Positions 59,701-64,000 of a stretch of DNA of 64,000 nucleotides are shown in pieces. The notes under the pieces were generated by a model that saw only the letters and a list, made by a program, of their open reading frames with translations, searched no databases and was not told where the DNA came from. The position numbers and the translations under genes were made by a program. Origin of the DNA: Coniella vitis (taxonomy: Eukaryota; Ascomycota; Sordariomycetes; Diaporthales; Schizoparmaceae); NCBI GenBank assembly GCA_011317545.1, contig WUJK01000007.1, forward strand, positions 744,001 to 808,000, written 5' to 3'. Every line of letters starts with the position of its first letter. Positions within the stretch are counted from its first letter, which is position 1.

Positions 59701-60862
59701 CGTAGGGGTCCCCCTGGTCAAGCTCGCAGCCTGGCCGTTATCTGTGCTTCGGAAGTGACTGCAATTCAGGGCAGGAGCCTGCCCAGCCAACCAGCAGCCG
59801 CGATGCCATGTGGCAGATATCAAGAGCCTCTGTACTATGCGAAGTAGGTACTATGTATCTTCTCGGCATACGTAGTGCGGCGGTGCATGTACATCAAGTA
59901 CTATGTATACGCGTACCGCAAACACCCGGCTCCTGCCTGCCCTCTGGTGCCTCCGACCTCGCTCGCTGCCTTCAAGCCCTGCTGACAGTTCGTTGCAAAA
60001 GGCTAGCCATTACTCAACCTCGTGCCAACATTTGCCCGCTTCGGCCATGTCTGGCGCTTTCACGCTGGTCCTCAACGGCACCTCTATTCGGGATTTTGAG
60101 GCGGGCGCTTCGGAACTCAGAGCCCCCGTGCGTCTCTGGAGTCCAAATTCGACATGCCAAACCGACAGCGAGCGCGGTGCGATTCGAAGCGGTGCAAGCG
60201 AGGAATCGAGAACATCGAGAGCGCCCGGCGACGGCATGACGGAGGGAGAGCCACAGACCGATCCCTATGATCTGGGTGCATCAATCGCCTTGCTCAGCTT
60301 CAGGTCCCGCTGGCTCCTCTATCAGCATGTGGTCTGCAGATCCAGACTCGAGCCAACACAGCAGCTCCCGCCTCAGGTTAAATGTGACGCTGCAGGATGG
60401 CTGGTAGGCTGGCAGGCAGGCGGCGTGGGTGGGTGGGTGATTGCCAGCGCCTGGCCAGTTGCTGCTGCCAGATGCAGTCAAGAACAGGACGCGAGAAAAT
60501 TCACGCCCCACGCTTCATGCCACCTGCTCGCCAGGGAGGACTATGTATCTCTGCAGACTGTCTGCTGCATCCAACACTGGTGCGGATCCTGCTCGCCTAC
60601 GTGACGGACTCTTCGCTGCTCTGAAGCGAGAGCTAACTCGTGCGAAGCTATGTATTTCTCGGCCAGTCGCCTTCGAACCGATACTTCTTCCAAAACCTTT
60701 GTCAATGAAAGCCAACATCCATTCCGCCCTGGCACCGCCGTTCCAGCGTCGTCTCTGGAGCAAGGCCCACGCTCTGCGTCACTCGTCACAGTATTACAGT
60801 GGACCGCTCAAACTGATAGACGGCCCATCTACCGGACCCTGCCAGCGGCAACAACAAAAGCT

Positions 60863-60887
60863 ACAGCAGCAGCAGCAGCAGCAGCAG
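60863..60887 (+). repeat. (CAG)n trinucleotide repeat
   Basis: About eight CAG/AGC units in gene-free DNA. Confidence 0.8.
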
Positions 60888-62974
60888 GAGAACTCGAACC
60901 AGCCATCCTTGCTGTCGATCATGGCATGCGGTGCAAGGGAGGAGATCTTGTGGTTCTTTGTGAACTTCACATGCAAGCCTCCTAGATTCCTCTACTATGT
61001 ACACAACAGGAGGACCCGCATCCTCAGCCCCTGCCTCTACACCTGCATGCCGTCCCAGCCTGCATCTGAGCTAGATCTCCGAGGGAAGCTGACAGGACTT
61101 GGATCCCCTGTCCGGATTGTACACAAGTGGTAAGAGGCAGACGCAGTGGGCTTTGGCGGCAGACCCCCGCTACACGGTACTTCACGGATCCATGGCCGTG
61201 CAGCCAGACCCCCACTCGCAATTTTTTTTTTTTTTTTGGCTGCGACATACTACATACACATAGTAGTTGTCCACGGCCATTGTAACATAGACGACCGCCT
61301 CCGAGACGAGGGGTTGCGTCTACGCGCGGGGGCCCGCAGACGCACGCTTTGCAGAACTCCTTGCTATCTGCATTCTTTGTTTGGTTGGCAACGGCATGCT
61401 GCCAATCGAGGACCCCTCCTTCTCGGCTGCCAGCTGCCTGAACCTGCCAGCTCAAGTGATGGAAGCCCTCCAGCCGCACGTTCTGGAATGTCGCAACAGC
61501 GCTTGAGCGCTCTCAAGGCGAAACCGCCCACCCTTACGTGTACGTGCCGTCACCCGAACCATTGTGCCATACATGAGGCGGAAATTTGCTGCTCGTGTAC
61601 GTGCGAAACCTACAAAAGACCCTATCATGAACGGGAAAAGCTGCGAGGTCGACCCCTCGAGCGAGTCGCTCTTTGGACGCTACACGAATATCACGGTGGC
61701 TGAGAGTGGGTATACTTATTCCACATAACACTGTGTATGCCATGGATGCCAGGAGCGTCATAACTGACTGCATATTAAGGATGTGGATACTCCATGAGGG
61801 ACAGTCGATTGTTATCAAAGCATGCGATGCACCAAGCCATTTCTGGGCTTCGGTCGAACGAGTACCTGCGCAGCCCAAGGCCCTGTACTTGGTTCAACGC
61901 TTAGCAAGTGGCGCCTGCACCCACCAAATCAAGGTACTCACCCCCCCTCCACCAGAGTACCATGTAGCGACGGTGATCTTCGCTGCAGATAACCTTACAT
62001 AGTACATGCAAGCCACCAAAACGTGCCCCGCATTCAATGGTCTTCTGTCCGTTCCGGCCTCCGGCCCAGGTACACATGTACTTGCTTTCCCGGCCGACAC
62101 AAGTAGGTGAGCGACTGGACTGACTGCAGCAAATAGCACGACTACCCAGAGTACAGCCTTTTATGCAGACCAGACAGGAATCAACCTGAGTTGTGAAGAA
62201 CTGACTGGAATGTGTGTGCAGATAAGGGACAGATGAACAGACGTCAGAGGCGCATCAGCCCAGCCGCACGCTTGCCGTTCGCCGTAGTCCGCTCGCTGCT
62301 CTTCACTTATTCGTCTACGGCCGTGTGTTAGCCGGGAGTTCGGGGGTGCTCTGTGCTCAGGCGCACAATATGATATGGCACATCGCTACCCTGTTGACGC
62401 CCGTAACGAACCCTGGAGGGAAACGGTCGGGTGTCATGGTATTTGGGGTAGTCTCGAGCCGATCTCCTTATCCATCGCCTGCGGCTCGATCCGCAACCTC
62501 AGCGGGCCCGTCAGAAGGAGGAGTATTCACATTCTCCGTCCGCCGTCGGCTTTCGGGCGTCGGGGCTACCCACACATGCTCTCGAATGTACCGTTCGCTA
62601 TGGCCAAGTTACCAGCTCATCTGTGTACGTCATTTTGGCAAAAGAGAGTATACTGTTGATGTAACTCGCTCTACCCATGAATCCGGTCTTGTCAGCAGAA
62701 CCTCTTACGCAAACACGAGGCACGTTGAGGACAGGGCGGGGTGAAGGGGCATATTGTGAGATTGATTTTCGGCTTGACGCACAACTATAACAGGCGTCAT
62801 TGGCTCCTAAACCGGCGATCTCTCCGGCAACCGGGGGGGGGGGACATTATAACACGAACTGACTCCCAGGACCCTTGATGCTCGCCATTGCGGGCTCCAT
62901 GATACGCCCTGATGAAGGGGGGGGGGGTTCCAAGCGGTTTTCCCCTTCGTTAATGAGAACTACAAAACAGGCAC

Positions 62975-62983
62975 TTATCAGAT
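62975..62983 (-). promoter_or_regulatory. SreA/Sre1-type GATA site near the right edge
   Basis: TTATCAGAT is the complement of ATCTGATAA, the same 9-bp core as the two sites upstream of sidA. There is no gene beside it in the window; an iron-regulated gene could begin past the right edge. Confidence 0.35.
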
Positions 62984-63458
62984 CAGCCCAAGTATATTTA
63001 AAAATCCGCAACAGAGGCTCTCCCTTGCAGCGATGACCCAGTTGGTGCGGCGTGCCTGCATGTCTCCCATGTGCCCGATATTAAAAACAAGTCTCCATAT
63101 CTGCGCATTTGCACCGGGGGGAAGTGAGGGGAGGGGGGGAAACTCGGGGAAGTAAAAGACATGTACGTGTTGTCTTTGTCTTTGTGTTTTTTAATTATCT
63201 TTTCATCTATTTTGGGGCGGGGGAAAAAAACCGATCCGCAGTGCTGCAAAACAGTTCCCATGGTGGGGGACAAACTGCAATTTCTTTTGTTCTTTTTTCT
63301 ATTTTATTTCGAGACCCGAACTCTCCCTCACTCGCCGCCTCGTTTCTCAGCACGGAAGCACTAGCTGGACTTTTGTGCACGTGGGAGAACTCGAGGGCGC
63401 ATGGAGGTAAGGGGAGTGGGGGTTTCCAACCAAGCCAATGGAAAGGGGTCTGCAGACA

Positions 63459-63459
63459 G

Positions 63460-63491
<32 letters not shown>

Positions 63492-63509
63492 TGTGTGTGT
63501 GTGTGTGTG
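63459..63509 (+). repeat. Compound (CA)n(GA)n(GT)n microsatellite
   Basis: Three consecutive dinucleotide arrays. The (CA) and (GT) arms are complementary, so the array can fold as a hairpin with the (GA) array as its loop. Confidence 0.85.
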
Positions 63510-64000
63510 CAAGGACAATGTGATAAATCTTCTCTCGAGATGGAAAATGGTAACTAGATTCTTTTTCATGTGGGCCCCTGAGGTATAAAAAGAACAGAAC
63601 AAAGGAGGTGTAGATAGGTGTTTGGAGGGGGAGGGGGGCAAGAGAGGAGAGACACCATGATTGAGTTTTTGTGTGCCCGCGGGCGTGTGGCAACCTTTAC
63701 CAGTCGACTACCACCTTACTACATAGGTAGGTATTCGATTTGGCTTCTAGAGCTATTCCATATCTAGAATTTGGAGTGGTCGAACTTTTGGGGGGGGGGG
63801 TGGTTATCGTTCTTTTCTTGTATGTCAATGGGTAGTATTTGTGGTATGAGGTAATGCACAACTTACTTGAAGGTGTGGCTAGATGATGAAAAAAAGGGGG
63901 GGGCTATACCTTCTATATCTGAGGTCAAAGTGAAGAGGTAGTGGGCCGCAGATCAAAGTATATATATTCTCAAAGTTCAACAATTGCTCAGAAGAGCAGG

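Larger units (their letters stand above)
57977..64000. other. 6 kb gene-poor region at the right edge
   Basis: No gene was supported. It has a GC-rich part (58-61 kb) with (CAG)n and (GGCT)n repeats, many TACTATGTA-type words (59670, 59684, 59849, 59899, 60993, 61996), a 15-T run near 61212, an ATCTGATAA site at 62975 and long G runs near 62830, 62925 and 63790. Confidence 0.5.

Overview
The window is nuclear DNA from a filamentous ascomycete, most likely a Sordariomycete and possibly Hypocreales. Evidence: genes carry short introns (about 50-220 bp) with GTRAGT-type donors and CTRAC/CTAAT branch points, two Gal4-type Zn2Cys6 regulators are present, the first genes form a ferrichrome-type siderophore locus, and intergenic DNA is long and rich in simple repeats. 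No tRNA, rRNA, CRISPR array or intact transposon was recognised.

Layout. (1) 102-15296, minus strand: a giant ferrichrome/ferricrocin-type NRPS of two visible exons, at least 5029 residues, whose last exon lies beyond the left edge. (2) 17933-19676, same strand: the L-ornithine N5-monooxygenase (SidA) that makes the hydroxamate precursor. Its 4.9 kb upstream region holds two copies of a 15-bp word containing ATCTGATAA, the type of site bound by fungal iron repressors of the SreA/Sre1 family. (3) 24599-26856, minus: an amidase-signature enzyme with many short exons. (4) 27586-29583, plus: a Nudix domain fused to an eIF2B-like domain behind a mitochondrial-type leader. (5) 30994-33789, plus: an 800-residue Zn2Cys6 regulator. 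(6) 34732-36091, minus: a secreted PLC-like phosphodiesterase. (7) 39084-40169, plus: a DUF1264/OBAP-like protein. (8) 40756-42773, plus: a polytopic membrane protein of unknown function. (9) 43261-44839, minus: an M20D amidohydrolase. (10) 44840-56581: an 11.7 kb stretch without a recognisable gene. (11) 56582-57976, minus: an AflR-like Zn2Cys6 regulator. (12) 57977-64000: a further 6 kb without a gene, full of microsatellites and G/C homopolymers.

How the genes fit together. SidA hydroxylates ornithine; an N-acyltransferase not seen here would acylate it; the NRPS, with 3 A, 6 T and 6 C domains, would assemble a cyclic hexapeptide hydroxamate used for intracellular iron storage. The other genes read as ordinary single-copy genes with no evident tie to iron. 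Gene models were re-spliced by hand from splice signals and reading frame. All exon phases close, except one doubtful junction in the amidase and the unknown 5' ends of the amidase and the membrane protein.

The most unusual signal outside genes is a 9-bp word, TACTATGTA (or its complement TACATAGTA). It occurs at least 17 times in the window, in intergenic DNA wherever I located it, against roughly 0.5 expected by chance.
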